Source: Desulfotomaculum nigrificans DSM 574 (GTDB taxonomy: Bacteria > Bacillota > Desulfotomaculia > Desulfotomaculales > Desulfotomaculaceae). From it: DNA of 64,000 nucleotides. The translations under genes were made by a program, and so were the position numbers. A model generated the notes under the pieces. That model was not told the DNA's origin. It searched no databases and worked only from the letters and a program-made list of their open reading frames with translations. Positions 25,053-34,010 of this stretch are shown here, one piece after another; position 1 is the stretch's first letter, and each line of letters starts with the position of its first letter. The DNA is taken from contig NZ_KI912183.1 of the NCBI RefSeq assembly GCF_000189755.2, positions 1,924,257-1,988,256 of the forward strand. Direction: 5' to 3'.

Positions 25053-25799
25053 TTATTTGGCATACTGCCAGGCCGTGCGCCGGCTGCAATGACTCAGTTG
25101 AGCCTCTAACGAAGGATAGGCATGGCATCGGCAAGTACAGATATGCTTATCCAGGCAAACCTGCCTGGTTACCACCGAGGCCAGACCCGCCAATTCATGG
25201 GAAACAATCAGCATGGTAATGTGCCGCTCCTGATTTAGCTGCCGCAGCAGTTGGTACAACGAGGCCTGGGCCATGGCGTCAATACCGGTGGTGGGCTCAT
25301 CTAAAATCAACAAATCCGGCTGTGACACCAGAGCTCTGGCAATAAACACCCTTTGCTGCTGTCCCCCGGATAAAGCACCCACCGGCTGCTGGCGAAAATC
25401 AGTCAACCCCACCAGCTCCAGGGTCTCATCAACTAAGTGATAATCCTGGGCCAGCAGTGGGCGGAACAGACCCCGCCGGGACACTCGACCCGAGGCCACC
25501 ACTTCCCTGACCGTAGCCGGAAATTGGCTGTTAAAGTGGGTGGCCCGCTGGGCCACGTAACCCAGGCGGTACCTGTCCTTTAACTGGCTGACATCCTGGC
25601 CAAAGATTTTTATGCTACCGGCACTGGCTTTTAATTGGCCCAGCACCAGTTTTAACAAGGTGGTTTTGCCCGCTCCGTTGGGTCCGGTAATTACCACGGC
25701 ATCTCCGGGATAAATATTCAGGTTAACCTTCTCCAATACGGGATGACACCCGTAAGTGAAGCTTACATCTTTCAATTCTACAATAGGTTGCTCGTTCAT
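25053..25799 (-). CDS. znuC: Zinc/manganese ABC transporter ATP-binding protein
   Basis: ATPase of 248 residues with Walker A GPNGAGKTTL (about residue 38), signature LSGGQQQRVFIARAL (about 142) and Walker B LLILDEPTTGID (about 162). The C-terminal tail is unusual in metal-ligand content: DKHICTCRCHAYPSLEAQ and then SHCSRR, that is four cysteines and three histidines in about 25 residues. It overlaps the end of znuA by 4 bases (ATGA). Confidence 0.93.
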   Translation of the reverse strand: MNEQPIVELKDVSFTYGCHPVLEKVNLNIYPGDAVVITGPNGAGKTTLLKLVLGQLKASAGSIKIFGQDVSQLKDRYRLGYVAQRATHFNSQFPATVREVVASGRVSRRGLFRPLLAQDYHLVDETLELVGLTDFRQQPVGALSGGQQQRVFIARALVSQPDLLILDEPTTGIDAMAQASLYQLLRQLNQERHITMLIVSHELAGLASVVTRQVCLDKHICTCRCHAYPSLEAQLSHCSRRTAWQYAK

Positions 25800-26728
25800 G
25801 AGTTTGCTCCTAAAGCCAACTTAAGATTTTTCAGGTTTTGCCGCATAATATAAAGATACCCGTGACCTTCCTTGATATCCTGCTCAGTCATACCACCCAT
25901 GGGGTCAAGTAGCAGGGTTTGCGCTTTCAGCTCATTGGCGATGGTCTGGGATACCTTGGGACTAACCAGTTTTTCAAAGAAAATGTATTTAATATTCTTT
26001 TCCCGAGCCAGTTTAACCACCGCTGCCATATCGGCGGGACTCGGTTCTATTTCCGGCGACAATCCCCGGACGGCTACCTGTTTTAGTCCGTATCTCTTAG
26101 CCAAATAACCAAAGGCGGCATGGGAAGTAATAAATTCCTTGATCTGCACCTGCTTAAGGCCGGTCCGGTATTCACTGTGCAATTTATCCAATTCTTTTTG
26201 GTAATTTGCCGCATTGGCCTGATAAAAATCTTTGTTTTGGGGATCAGCCTTAATTAGACCGGCAGTTATATTATCGACAATAATTTTAGCATTTAACGGG
26301 TCTAACCAGATATGGGGGTCAGTGGCAGAACCGGTATGTTCATCATTTGGCTTTTGGCCCTGAATTAATGGTACCCCCTGACTTGCGTCCACTACGATTA
26401 CCCTGGATTTATCTATGGTATCAAGCACCTTGTCACGCCAGGATTCCATACCCGCTCCACTAAAAATTAAAACATCCGCTTTACTTATTTCTGCGATGTC
26501 CCTGGGGGTAGGCTCCCATTCGTGGGGTTCACCACCGGGAGGCACGATGTTTTTAATTTCTATTCTATCGCGGCCTACTTGGCTGGCAAAATCATACATC
26601 GGGTAGATGCTGGTGTATACGCGGATTTTTTTTCCACCAGTCTGGGCCGTGGGCTTGGCTGCGCCGCAACCGCTGATTAGGCCGGCGGTAATTAAAAGAG
26701 TTGCCAGTATAAAGGCCAGCTTGCGCAT
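25796..26728 (-). CDS. znuA: Zinc/manganese-binding lipoprotein (cluster A-I)
   Basis: Metal-capturing protein outside the membrane. Lipoprotein signal with SGCGAAK (Cys about 21). Metal ligands typical of the family appear in GGEPHEWEPTP (His about 66), DPHIWLDP (His about 132) and ITSHAAFGYL (His about 198), with a Glu/Asp ligand likely in LLLDPMGG (about 271). The usual His-rich loop of zinc binders is very short here (NDEHTGSATD), so manganese is not excluded. I choose the ATG at 26728 since GAGGAGG lies 8 bases upstream. The frame extends 13 codons more. Confidence 0.93.
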   Translation of the reverse strand: MRKLAFILATLLITAGLISGCGAAKPTAQTGGKKIRVYTSIYPMYDFASQVGRDRIEIKNIVPPGGEPHEWEPTPRDIAEISKADVLIFSGAGMESWRDKVLDTIDKSRVIVVDASQGVPLIQGQKPNDEHTGSATDPHIWLDPLNAKIIVDNITAGLIKADPQNKDFYQANAANYQKELDKLHSEYRTGLKQVQIKEFITSHAAFGYLAKRYGLKQVAVRGLSPEIEPSPADMAAVVKLAREKNIKYIFFEKLVSPKVSQTIANELKAQTLLLDPMGGMTEQDIKEGHGYLYIMRQNLKNLKLALGANS

Positions 26729-27049
26729 GTGCAAAACCTCCTCGATCATTTTTATATCTATATCCAAAATTTAACATTATGTAACATATTATATACTTTT
26801 TAAAATATCAACTATAAACTCCAATTTAAGGAAACCGTGTGTTAATATTCCTAAATCGGAATTATTCCTATCTAGTAAATTATACTATAAGCTTAGTCAA
26901 CTTATGTCAATAATGATAAAATCACGGCCGAATTAGCGCATGATAATGAAAATTATTTAAATATTTTAGTTGCAGGAATTAATCTGATTTGTTAGCTTGG
27001 TAGCAAATTACCCGGAGAAATAAATACCATTAGTCAAGGAGGTATATCT
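26729..27049. other. Intergenic region between znuA and the RDD gene
   Basis: About 320 AT-rich bases. On the minus strand TTGACA (26910-26905) followed at 17 bases by TAGTAT may be the znu promoter. TGATAATGAAAATTATT at 26941-26957 resembles a Fur/Zur-family box (7-1-7 type, imperfect). Confidence 0.35.
26941..26957. promoter_or_regulatory. Possible Fur-family (Zur/Mur) box
   Basis: ATAAT-gaaa-ATTAT is an AT-rich palindrome like the core of Fur-family sites, upstream of the putative znu promoter. AT-richness makes chance matches likely. Confidence 0.25.
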
Positions 27050-27517
27050 GTGAGCGATTTAAAATTTGCCACTCCCTTTGAACGCCTGATAGCCAGAATT
27101 ATTGACAAAGTGGTCATTACACTGCCGGTCTATCTGTGGTTTGGCAGCGGTAATAACCAGCAGTATGTGGAGGCCATCGGCGGCGGGGTCTTGCTGGTTT
27201 GTGCAGTACTGCTCAACTGTTTGTGGGACGGTCAAACGGTGGGCAAAAGGGTGATGAAAATTAGAATTACCTCAGCCACCGGTAACAAACTAACAGTTCT
27301 CCATTATCTATGTCGCGAGTTCATCCTGACTCTTTACCCGGTATATCTATTAACCCATCCGGTGGTGCGTACTCTCTGGATGTTTTGGATGCTGTCTACC
27401 ATTTTGCTGGTGATGGTCTATGGCCGGGGTATTCATGATTTTGGGGTTAAAACCATCGTGGTTAAGGCTGTATCCACCGACCAAGCGCAAATTCCGGCAA
27501 CCCGGAATTTATCCTAA
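27050..27517 (+). CDS. RDD-family membrane protein
   Basis: 155 residues. It begins with the family motif form FERLIARIIDKVVI (the Arg-Asp pair at about 14-17), has hydrophobic helices at about 18-34 and 42-62, a DGQTVGKRVMKIRI segment (about 63-76), and C-terminal helices. The role is unknown; some members are linked to ion or osmotic stress. GTG start with AAGGAGG 8 bases upstream. Confidence 0.85.
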   Translation: MSDLKFATPFERLIARIIDKVVITLPVYLWFGSGNNQQYVEAIGGGVLLVCAVLLNCLWDGQTVGKRVMKIRITSATGNKLTVLHYLCREFILTLYPVYLLTHPVVRTLWMFWMLSTILLVMVYGRGIHDFGVKTIVVKAVSTDQAQIPATRNLS

Positions 27518-27526
27518 GATATCAAA

Positions 27527-27556
27527 AGACCTCCCCTGTTTCCCAGGAGGAGGTCT
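27527..27556. terminator. Terminator between the RDD gene and glpC (convergent)
   Basis: AGACCTCC / GGAGGTCT stem with a 14-base loop. Confidence 0.65.
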
Positions 27557-27597
27557 CACTGTTCATGCCCAGTCTGTCCCTCTGATTGAGGGGTTAC

Positions 27598-28800
27598 CTA
27601 TTTAGCTGTCCCGTAAGCCAGGGCCAACAGTTGGATGGGGTGATAAACCGCCACACCGGTACCGTGGTGAATTTGTAACTGGCACATGCCACATTCGGTT
27701 ATCACTTGTTTAACACCCATTTGTTCCACCGCCCGGAATACGTTACTACCGATTTCCATACTAATGGGGTATTTTTCTGCCTTAAAACCATAACTACCGG
27801 ACAAGCCGCAGCAACCGGCATCCAAGCCTAGCACCTGCAGGCCGGGAATGCGGTCCATAATTTCTTTGGAAGGTACACCACACCCGGCTGCCTTAAGGTG
27901 GCAGGGCTGATGATAACCCACCCGCAAGTCTAAGGGGTTTAGAGGTTCTACTAATTCCCCCTGCCGGGCCAATTCATTCAGATACTCAAACACATCCATT
28001 ATGTGGTCATTTAGACTATCGGTATCTAAATCAAACAACTCATGATATTCCCGCCGCAAAGTCAGGTTACAGCTGGGGCAAGAGGTAATAATCCGGTAAC
28101 CCTGGTCAGCATATTTTTGCAACTGTTGGACATTGCCTCGGGCTGCCTGCCGCGCGTCTGCCAGCAGGCCGTTGGCAATTAAGGGCAATCCGCAGCAATT
28201 AAATTCTTCCACCAACACCTGAACCCCCTGCTTGGCCAACACTTCCACCACCGCCAGGCCCACTTCGGGAGTATTGTAGGTGACATAGCAGCCGGGAAAG
28301 TATACCACCTTGCGCCGACCGGGGGCGAACTTTTGCTGCCGCATCAACTGGTAAAAGGTCTTGCCGGCATATTGGGGTAAGGTCATATCTTTACTTACCC
28401 CAAACAGTTTCTCACCCAGCCAGCGGAAAAGTTTGACCCTGCCTCCCCAGTTAACCAGGGCCGGGGCCAGGTGACAAACCCGACCCATTAAGCCCACCCG
28501 GGCCAGCAGCTGATCCCGCAGTGGTGCCCCGTGGCGGGCTACAAATTCTCCCTTGGCTTTACTATTCATGGTGGCGATGCTGACCCCGGAGGGACAGGCC
28601 ACATCGCAGTTCTTGCAATTGGAACAATACCCGATGGAGGGGTGTACCGCGGCAGGTTCCTCCAGCCGGAAGCGCTCCAAATCCGGTCCGTTTTGTTTGG
28701 GGCCGGCAAATTTATCGGTGACCCGGGTCACCGGACAGTTGGTGACACAAATAGAGCACTTAATGCAGTTGTCCAGGGCTAAATTATCGTATTGCCGCAC
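27598..28800 (-). CDS. glpC: Anaerobic glycerol-3-phosphate dehydrogenase subunit C
   Basis: Membrane-associated iron-sulfur subunit that passes electrons from GlpAB to the quinone pool. Two [4Fe-4S] motifs near the N-terminus (CIKCSICVTNCPV about residue 12, CSNCKNCDVACPSG about 59) are followed by two CCG domains (FNCCGLPL about 203, DAGCCGLSGSYG about 312). 400 residues is normal. It overlaps glpB by 17 bases and is the last gene of the operon. Confidence 0.95.
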   Translation of the reverse strand: MRQYDNLALDNCIKCSICVTNCPVTRVTDKFAGPKQNGPDLERFRLEEPAAVHPSIGYCSNCKNCDVACPSGVSIATMNSKAKGEFVARHGAPLRDQLLARVGLMGRVCHLAPALVNWGGRVKLFRWLGEKLFGVSKDMTLPQYAGKTFYQLMRQQKFAPGRRKVVYFPGCYVTYNTPEVGLAVVEVLAKQGVQVLVEEFNCCGLPLIANGLLADARQAARGNVQQLQKYADQGYRIITSCPSCNLTLRREYHELFDLDTDSLNDHIMDVFEYLNELARQGELVEPLNPLDLRVGYHQPCHLKAAGCGVPSKEIMDRIPGLQVLGLDAGCCGLSGSYGFKAEKYPISMEIGSNVFRAVEQMGVKQVITECGMCQLQIHHGTGVAVYHPIQLLALAYGTAK

Positions 28801-30061
28801 TGCTTACACCCCCTGACAACTTACCAGCCTTATACCCGGTGGCCAGGGCCACCCCGTTGCCGCATTTTTCCACCGGATAGTTACAACCGGCCAGGTTAGC
28901 CCCGGTGATTAGTACATTCTCCAACACAACCCGGCCCTGGCCATCCACCGGCTGTAAATTGTCGTTAACGGTTAAGCCAAATTTATTAAAGGGTTGTCCG
29001 GATAAAGCCAGAAAGTCCCGGTCAGACCATTCCCCGGCACAAGTTTTAACCGGCAGGTCAAAAATACTTTCCTTAATTAACCCCATGCCAGCCTTAAGCC
29101 CCCCACCCAGGAAGGAACCGGTGGCCAGGATGACGGTGCCCGCCGTAATTTGCATGGTTTTACCGTTTCCTACGGCGGTTACGCCGGTGCAGGCGGTACC
29201 GGTAACCCGGGCGGCAGTAACAGTGCAGCCCATGATTACTTCCACCCCTTGGTGCTTAAGGAACCGCAATAAAACCTGCTGCAGCCGCTGGCCGGGCAGC
29301 GCCGGTGGAATATTGGTCACCTCGTACACCGGACAACCCAGGCCCGCAGCCAAATCGGCCGCCACGGTGGAATCTGCCCGCTCACCCAGCACCGGTGGAA
29401 AGAAAACCAGGGTGCCGGCGGATAAGGCCGGTTTTACTTGTTTTATGATCTCATTGAGCACGGCCGGTCGTTCCAGCCGGTGGGCCAGGGTGTTGGGGTT
29501 TAGATCGCCGCCGACGCTCACCATTAGAGTATTTATCCGGCAATCGGCAGCTAATTCAGCATTCTTTTTCAGGTTACCGGCCAGCACCTCGGGGTAGAAA
29601 TCCTTAAGTTCCCGGAAGCCCACCACCAGTATGGACTTGGCTTCCCCCAGGGAATCCACGGCCATAGTGACGGGGGCCAGATAAGTGGGACGCACGGTGC
29701 CCAGGGCAGTGGGCAACAGCCAGTTGCCCCCGGGGCTGGTCACGTAGGGGTAACCGCTGGCCGCACAAATATCGCTAAAATAAGCCAGGCTTTCGGTCAA
29801 TACATCCTGCACCCGAGCATAGGGGTGCTCCGGGTTAACCTCCACTAACCGGACAATCTCCTGCAGGGGATCATCACAAACCTGCTCCGGTTGATCCAGA
29901 CGGTAACCCCAAAGATCAATACAGCCGGAAGAAAGCCCCAGGGCTCCTGACCCCTTGGCCACCACCAGCACTTGCTTACCTTGTTCTGCTGCTTGGGCCG
30001 CAGCCATTAGTCCGGAGAGACCGGCGCCAATTACCAATACGTCTGTTTTTTTCTGCATCAT
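28784..30061 (-). CDS. glpB: Anaerobic glycerol-3-phosphate dehydrogenase subunit B
   Basis: Flavoprotein subunit of 425 residues with an N-terminal dinucleotide-binding fold (VLVIGAGLSGLMAAAQAAEQG, core GAGLSGLMAAAQAA about 12-25) and the C-terminal FAD-contacting block (LENVLITGANLAGCNYPVEK, about 388-407). It mediates electron transfer from GlpA. It overlaps glpA by 4 bases (ATGA). Confidence 0.94.
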   Translation of the reverse strand: MMQKKTDVLVIGAGLSGLMAAAQAAEQGKQVLVVAKGSGALGLSSGCIDLWGYRLDQPEQVCDDPLQEIVRLVEVNPEHPYARVQDVLTESLAYFSDICAASGYPYVTSPGGNWLLPTALGTVRPTYLAPVTMAVDSLGEAKSILVVGFRELKDFYPEVLAGNLKKNAELAADCRINTLMVSVGGDLNPNTLAHRLERPAVLNEIIKQVKPALSAGTLVFFPPVLGERADSTVAADLAAGLGCPVYEVTNIPPALPGQRLQQVLLRFLKHQGVEVIMGCTVTAARVTGTACTGVTAVGNGKTMQITAGTVILATGSFLGGGLKAGMGLIKESIFDLPVKTCAGEWSDRDFLALSGQPFNKFGLTVNDNLQPVDGQGRVVLENVLITGANLAGCNYPVEKCGNGVALATGYKAGKLSGGVSSAAIR

Positions 30062-31662
30062 TTCATTCTCTCCATCCCAAATAGTGAGCTATAAATGGCC
30101 GTTGATAATTGTGCTTCCCGCAATTGCTGTCCCCATAAAACCGGCCTGATACCCTTCCACCGTTTCTGCAAGAAATTGCTTAAATAAGCCCGGTGATTGC
30201 CGGCAAATCGGTCATATTTGGCCAGGGCCCCCAGGGTACGGTAGCTGCAAAAGGTCCCCTGGCAAGTGCCCATGCCCATTCTGGTCTTACGGCGGATATC
30301 ACCCAGGGCAAAACATGTTTCATCCTGGGCCACGTGACTAATTTCCGCCAGGCTGACCAGTTCACACTCACAGAACATTTTTTGTAGCTCGGGTTTTTGC
30401 TCCGCCTGTTCCACCACCTTGGCAAAGTCGTCCCCCAGTCGCTCGGCGGCCTTTTGCGCCCCGGGTATTCCAAAGACCTTTTTCCCCCGCTGCAATAATT
30501 CATCGGCCACGGGGGCGGTCAAGGGTTCTTCCGCTGTCCGACAGGGTTTATTGACCCCCAGCCGGGCGGCCACCAAATCCACCGTTTTTTCAGCCATCAG
30601 ACGGAAGGTGGTAAACTTACCGCCGACAATGCTGACAAAACCGGTTAAACCGTCCAACTGTTGGTGATCCAGTAAAGCAAAGTTACGGGTGACAGCCCGC
30701 CCCTCAGCGGCATTACCCGGCTGGTATAGAGGCCGCACCCCGGCGAAGGCCCGAATCATCCGATAATTCTCTAACTCCGGCACCAGCTCGCGGCCAATTT
30801 GCAACAGCCTGAGCACTTCACTTTGTTCCGGTTGGCTGCAAGCCGGGTTATCAACGGTCATGGAGGTGGTACCCAGGATAGTAATGGTGCCGTGGGGAAC
30901 AAAAATATCCCCGTCCCCCGGCGGCCGCAGTCGGTTAACTACCCGGTTCATCAGCCTGTGATTAAAGGCCACCAACGTACCCTTATCCTTAATCACCTTT
31001 AGTTCCAGGCCAGCCAGGGCGGCTATTTCACCGGCCCAGGCACCGGCGGCGTTAATCACCGTCTCACACTCAATGAACTGTTTTGCCCCGGTCAGTTGAT
31101 TGGTTACCTCTACCCCGGTAACCCGACCGTTACTTTGGTGGATGGCAGTGACCCTGGTATAGGTCATGATTTTGGCCCCGTAACGCCGGGCCGAATTAAC
31201 ATTTCCCCAAAGCACCCGAAAACCGTCCACCGCCGCATCCGGTACTTTAAAGGCCCTGGTGATATTGGTCCCCAAAACAGGGTTAGCCTGTAACAGTTCC
31301 TGTACATCTATTTCCTCAGGATCAATACCCGCATCTTGACAGGCGGCAACCCACCGGTCAACATAAGCCGGGTCATCTCCGGGTGCCTGTACAAAAAGTC
31401 CGCCAATGGGTTCCACACAGTTGGCCGCAATCCGGCGCAAAATTTTATTCTCCTCCAGGCACTCCCGGGCCGCTGCTTGATCCTTCACCGCATAACGGGC
31501 CCCGCTATGGAGCAGCCCGTGGAAGCGAGAACTGGTCCCGTGGGCCAGGTCCCCCTGTTCTACCAGTATCCCGGATATACCCCGGAGGGCCAGGTCACGG
31601 AGAATACCGGTTCCGGTGGCCCCGCCACCTATTACCACCACCTGAGTTTTATCCGTTTTCAT
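30058..31662 (-). CDS. glpA: Anaerobic glycerol-3-phosphate dehydrogenase subunit A
   Basis: Catalytic FAD subunit that oxidises sn-glycerol-3-phosphate to dihydroxyacetone phosphate. N-terminal GGGATGTGILRDLALRG (about residues 12-28) and TSSRFHGLLHSGARYA (about 43-58). The C-terminal BFD-like domain holds a cysteine set CECEL...CFALGDIRRKTRMGMGTCQGTFC (cysteines about 434, 436, 452, 470, 475) for an Fe-S centre. 534 residues. TTAAGGAGG precedes the ATG directly after the leader terminator. Confidence 0.95.
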   Translation of the reverse strand: MKTDKTQVVVIGGGATGTGILRDLALRGISGILVEQGDLAHGTSSRFHGLLHSGARYAVKDQAAARECLEENKILRRIAANCVEPIGGLFVQAPGDDPAYVDRWVAACQDAGIDPEEIDVQELLQANPVLGTNITRAFKVPDAAVDGFRVLWGNVNSARRYGAKIMTYTRVTAIHQSNGRVTGVEVTNQLTGAKQFIECETVINAAGAWAGEIAALAGLELKVIKDKGTLVAFNHRLMNRVVNRLRPPGDGDIFVPHGTITILGTTSMTVDNPACSQPEQSEVLRLLQIGRELVPELENYRMIRAFAGVRPLYQPGNAAEGRAVTRNFALLDHQQLDGLTGFVSIVGGKFTTFRLMAEKTVDLVAARLGVNKPCRTAEEPLTAPVADELLQRGKKVFGIPGAQKAAERLGDDFAKVVEQAEQKPELQKMFCECELVSLAEISHVAQDETCFALGDIRRKTRMGMGTCQGTFCSYRTLGALAKYDRFAGNHRAYLSNFLQKRWKGIRPVLWGQQLREAQLSTAIYSSLFGMERMK

Positions 31663-31686
31663 AGTTAGACCTCCTTAAAAAAGAAA

Positions 31687-31729
31687 ACGGCTCCATGCAC
31701 ATTCCTGCCGGAATGTCCATATGAGCCGT
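31687..31729 (-). terminator. Second leader terminator before glpA
   Basis: On the minus strand ACGGCTC...GGACATTCC-ggca-GGAATGT...GAGCCGT, a long two-part stem (outer 7 bp, inner 7 bp), followed by TTTCTTTTTT and then the glpA ribosome site. Its position fits GlpP-controlled antitermination. Confidence 0.75.
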
Positions 31730-31767
31730 CTCCTCATCTCCTGGCCTGAATAGCAGCTAATAAAAAA

Positions 31768-31807
31768 CCCCAAATGAGCAATTCTAAAAAATTGCTTACC
31801 ATGGGGG
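31768..31807 (-). terminator. First leader terminator, between glpP and glpA
   Basis: On the minus strand CCCC...AGCAATT-loop-AATTGCT...GGGG followed by TTTTTTATT. It lies about 150 bases after the glpP stop and 105 bases before glpA. Confidence 0.75.
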
Positions 31808-31955
31808 CTTATCTCTGTTACTCCTTACCTGCTATCAAATTGTCTGGTATAAAACAAAATATTCTTGCTAACCTTTTATTTAAATGTTCTTTATATTTTA
31901 TAACTTATTATTCTACATATTTCAACTCTTCCCTGCTGGAAAGTTACAAATTTTT

Positions 31956-32528
31956 TTAAAAAGTTATATTCCAGAGGTGCCTAAGACTGGTGGAAATGGC
32001 ATCCATACCTTTGCTAAGAGCTTCTCTTACATCATCTTCGGTTTTTAGCAGCCCCCCGCCCAGTACAGGTAAGGCCAGGGCATTTTTTATTTCCTTAATA
32101 ATGCGGGCAGGTACGATGGCCGGTAGAATTTCTACCGCCGTGGGTTTAACATGGCCAGCCACCCGGATGGCTGTTTTAATAGATTCCGAGTCTACGATAA
32201 ACAGTCTTTGGATGACAAAGACCTCTTCTTCATTAGCATACTTTACTAAACTTGACTTGGTGGTAACAATGCCGCTCACACCTATTCTTTTAAGCAGGTG
32301 AATACCTGACCTATCCTTACCGATCCCTTCCATGAGGTCAATATGAACTAACAAAGGCTTATCGGCTGCCCGCACCCTTTTAACCATCTGAGGCAAGTAA
32401 TTAATATCACCGTTTAAAAGAAATATAACTTTGATATTGGGGTGGCGGATGGCCTCCTCCAGATCTTCAGGCCGGCGAATGGCGGCACCAATTTTTTTCT
32501 CCAGTATTACGTCCCGTAAAGATTCCAT
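31956..32528 (-). CDS. glpP: Glycerol-3-phosphate-responsive antiterminator
   Basis: RNA-binding regulator of 190 residues that, with glycerol-3-phosphate, prevents termination in glp leaders (known in Bacillus glpD). Barrel-type protein with the family segments HPNIKVIFLLNGDINYLPQ (about 29-47), HIDLMEGIGKD (about 62-72), VEILPAIVP (about 133-141) and PVLGGGLLKTEDDV (about 154-167). I choose the ATG at 32528 because GGAGGTTGTT precedes it. A GTG four codons earlier would lie inside that site. It sits just upstream of glpABC, whose leader holds two terminators. Confidence 0.94.
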   Translation of the reverse strand: MESLRDVILEKKIGAAIRRPEDLEEAIRHPNIKVIFLLNGDINYLPQMVKRVRAADKPLLVHIDLMEGIGKDRSGIHLLKRIGVSGIVTTKSSLVKYANEEEVFVIQRLFIVDSESIKTAIRVAGHVKPTAVEILPAIVPARIIKEIKNALALPVLGGGLLKTEDDVREALSKGMDAISTSLRHLWNITF

Positions 32529-32557
32529 AACAACCTCCACAAATTAAGATGTCCTTC

Positions 32558-32590
32558 TAATAGTTTCCGTCAATTAATAGTTTCCGTCAA
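32558..32590. repeat. Short tandem repeat of 16 bases, period 17
   Basis: TAATAGTTTCCGTCAA occurs at 32558-32573 and 32575-32590, upstream of glpP. Confidence 0.75.
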
Positions 32591-32602
32591 CCACAATAAA
32601 AA

Positions 32603-32622
32603 ATAACCCTTTAAGGGGTTAT
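32603..32622 (-). terminator. Terminator of yaaR
   Basis: ATAACCCC / GGGTTAT stem touching the yaaR stop codon, followed on the minus strand by TTTTTTATT. Confidence 0.78.
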
Positions 32623-33065
32623 CAACTATACACATCCAGAATCAGACCGGTGATTTTATCCACCTCCGCCACAATGTCTATACAGTCCCTTTGCTGTTCC
32701 AGTAACTTTTTGGTTAACTGATCCACTTCTTGATTAATCACTTCCACCCTGGTATAGACAGTACTATAGTTAATACTCCGGTCATGTCTTAGTTTATAAT
32801 AGTTTTTTAGCACAAAGGATAAATAATTTTTAATTGCATCCTTGTATTCCCGAATGGCCGCCTCAGTGGTGCCAGCCTTTAACCTGTTACCGGCGGCTTT
32901 AATTTTATCCACCATCTCACTTAACTGCCTTTGCGTTTGCTCTTTTTCGGCGGTGTCCAGGGTGTTAGAGAAAGTTTGATTAATTTTAGCCCCCTCCCCC
33001 GCGGCGGGAGATTTGGCTACACCGGCGGTGGTTTTATTCTTGTCCAACAAAGTTGCTATTTTCAC
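32622..33065 (-). CDS. yaaR: YaaR family protein (DUF327)
   Basis: 147-residue soluble, mostly helical protein. Its C-terminal part carries the family pattern YKDAIKNYLSFVLKNYYKLR (about residues 78-97) and the ending ...IDIVAEVDKITGLILDVYS. The function is unknown. I choose the GTG at 33065 (AAGGGGTGGGG upstream), which gives almost the same length as Bacillus YaaR. The frame continues 15 codons upstream without a ribosome site. Confidence 0.88.
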   Translation of the reverse strand: MKIATLLDKNKTTAGVAKSPAAGEGAKINQTFSNTLDTAEKEQTQRQLSEMVDKIKAAGNRLKAGTTEAAIREYKDAIKNYLSFVLKNYYKLRHDRSINYSTVYTRVEVINQEVDQLTKKLLEQQRDCIDIVAEVDKITGLILDVYS

Positions 33066-33328
33066 AATGCCCCACCCCTTTTGCTTAAATATCAGTAACC
33101 TATTCGCCATGCCAAGGGCATTTCCTTTATTACTAAGGGCCGGGAAATAACGTTAAAAATACTGATTTATGCTGATAAGACGTTATTCCCCTTGTTTATG
33201 CCAACCTTTTAGTTTAAAACCCTGCGGAACCTGGAAAAAACTTATATGATGTAGTGAAAAACTTATGTGGACTTTAATCTAATTATCTGGTAAATTAGTT
33301 ATTAATAATTGAAAAAGGAGGGGAGACA

Positions 33329-33874
33329 GTGCCACAGATTGTTCCGGTTAATACAAGAGAAGACATCTTTTCACAGTACCTTGACACTCCAATTGGTGAT
33401 TTAATTGAGTATCACAACTTTGGTAAACCCTTTGAGAAAAAATATGTCCATGCCGATATCTTAATTGGCATGTGCATGGATAACCGTAAGCACCTTAATA
33501 TTCCTGAAAAATTTGCCTATATTATAAGAACCGGGGGAGGAAATATGCGCCTCTCCGAGTTCAAAGTATCCTATGCAGTTGCTGTAGGTGGCGTAAGGGC
33601 CATCGCACTAATCGGACACAATAATTGCGGCATGGTCAATCTCATGTCCAAGGAGCAAAAATTTGTTGATGGTTTAGTGGAAGTGGGCTGGGATAGAAAA
33701 GCGGCCGAAGATCACTTCCGCCACTTCGCTCCTATGTTTGAAATTGGCAACGAGATAGACTTCCTGTTGGCGGAAACCAACAGAATCAGGCAAAGATACC
33801 CCAAAGTTCTGGTGGCACCACTCTTTTACCAGGTGGAAGACAACCGTTTATACCTGGTACAGGAGGACAAGTAA
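33329..33874 (+). CDS. Beta-class carbonic anhydrase-like protein
   Basis: Cytosolic zinc enzyme that interconverts CO2 and bicarbonate. The metal ligands are present: CMDNR (CxDxR, about residue 50) and GHNNCGM (HxxC, about 97-103), with the RTGGGNMRLSE turn between them. 181 residues is at the short end. It starts at a GTG behind AAGGAGGGG. Some members with this layout are annotated only as carbonic anhydrase-like, so the activity is likely but not certain. It is monocistronic. Confidence 0.85.
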   Translation: MPQIVPVNTREDIFSQYLDTPIGDLIEYHNFGKPFEKKYVHADILIGMCMDNRKHLNIPEKFAYIIRTGGGNMRLSEFKVSYAVAVGGVRAIALIGHNNCGMVNLMSKEQKFVDGLVEVGWDRKAAEDHFRHFAPMFEIGNEIDFLLAETNRIRQRYPKVLVAPLFYQVEDNRLYLVQEDK

Positions 33875-33901
33875 AGAGGCTTAAAAGAAAATAAGGGATA
33901 A

Positions 33902-33944
33902 GAGGGTGACTCAGGTGTATTTAAAGAACTTTTGAGTTACCCTC
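33902..33944 (+). terminator. Terminator of the carbonic anhydrase gene
   Basis: GAGGGTGACTCA / TGAGTTACCCTC stem (one G-U pair) with a 19-base loop. Confidence 0.65.
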
Positions 33945-33954
33945 TTCTAGTTTT

Positions 33955-34010
33955 GTTTGCTTATCTAGCCGCAGGTACTTCTGTTATTCACAGCTCACCC
34001 GCGATCTCAC
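33955..34010 (-). repeat. Dispersed repeat, copy B (56 bp)
   Basis: Second copy of the element at 16103-16158, same orientation, overlapping the last codon of the terC gene. See copy A for the shared blocks. Confidence 0.6.
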
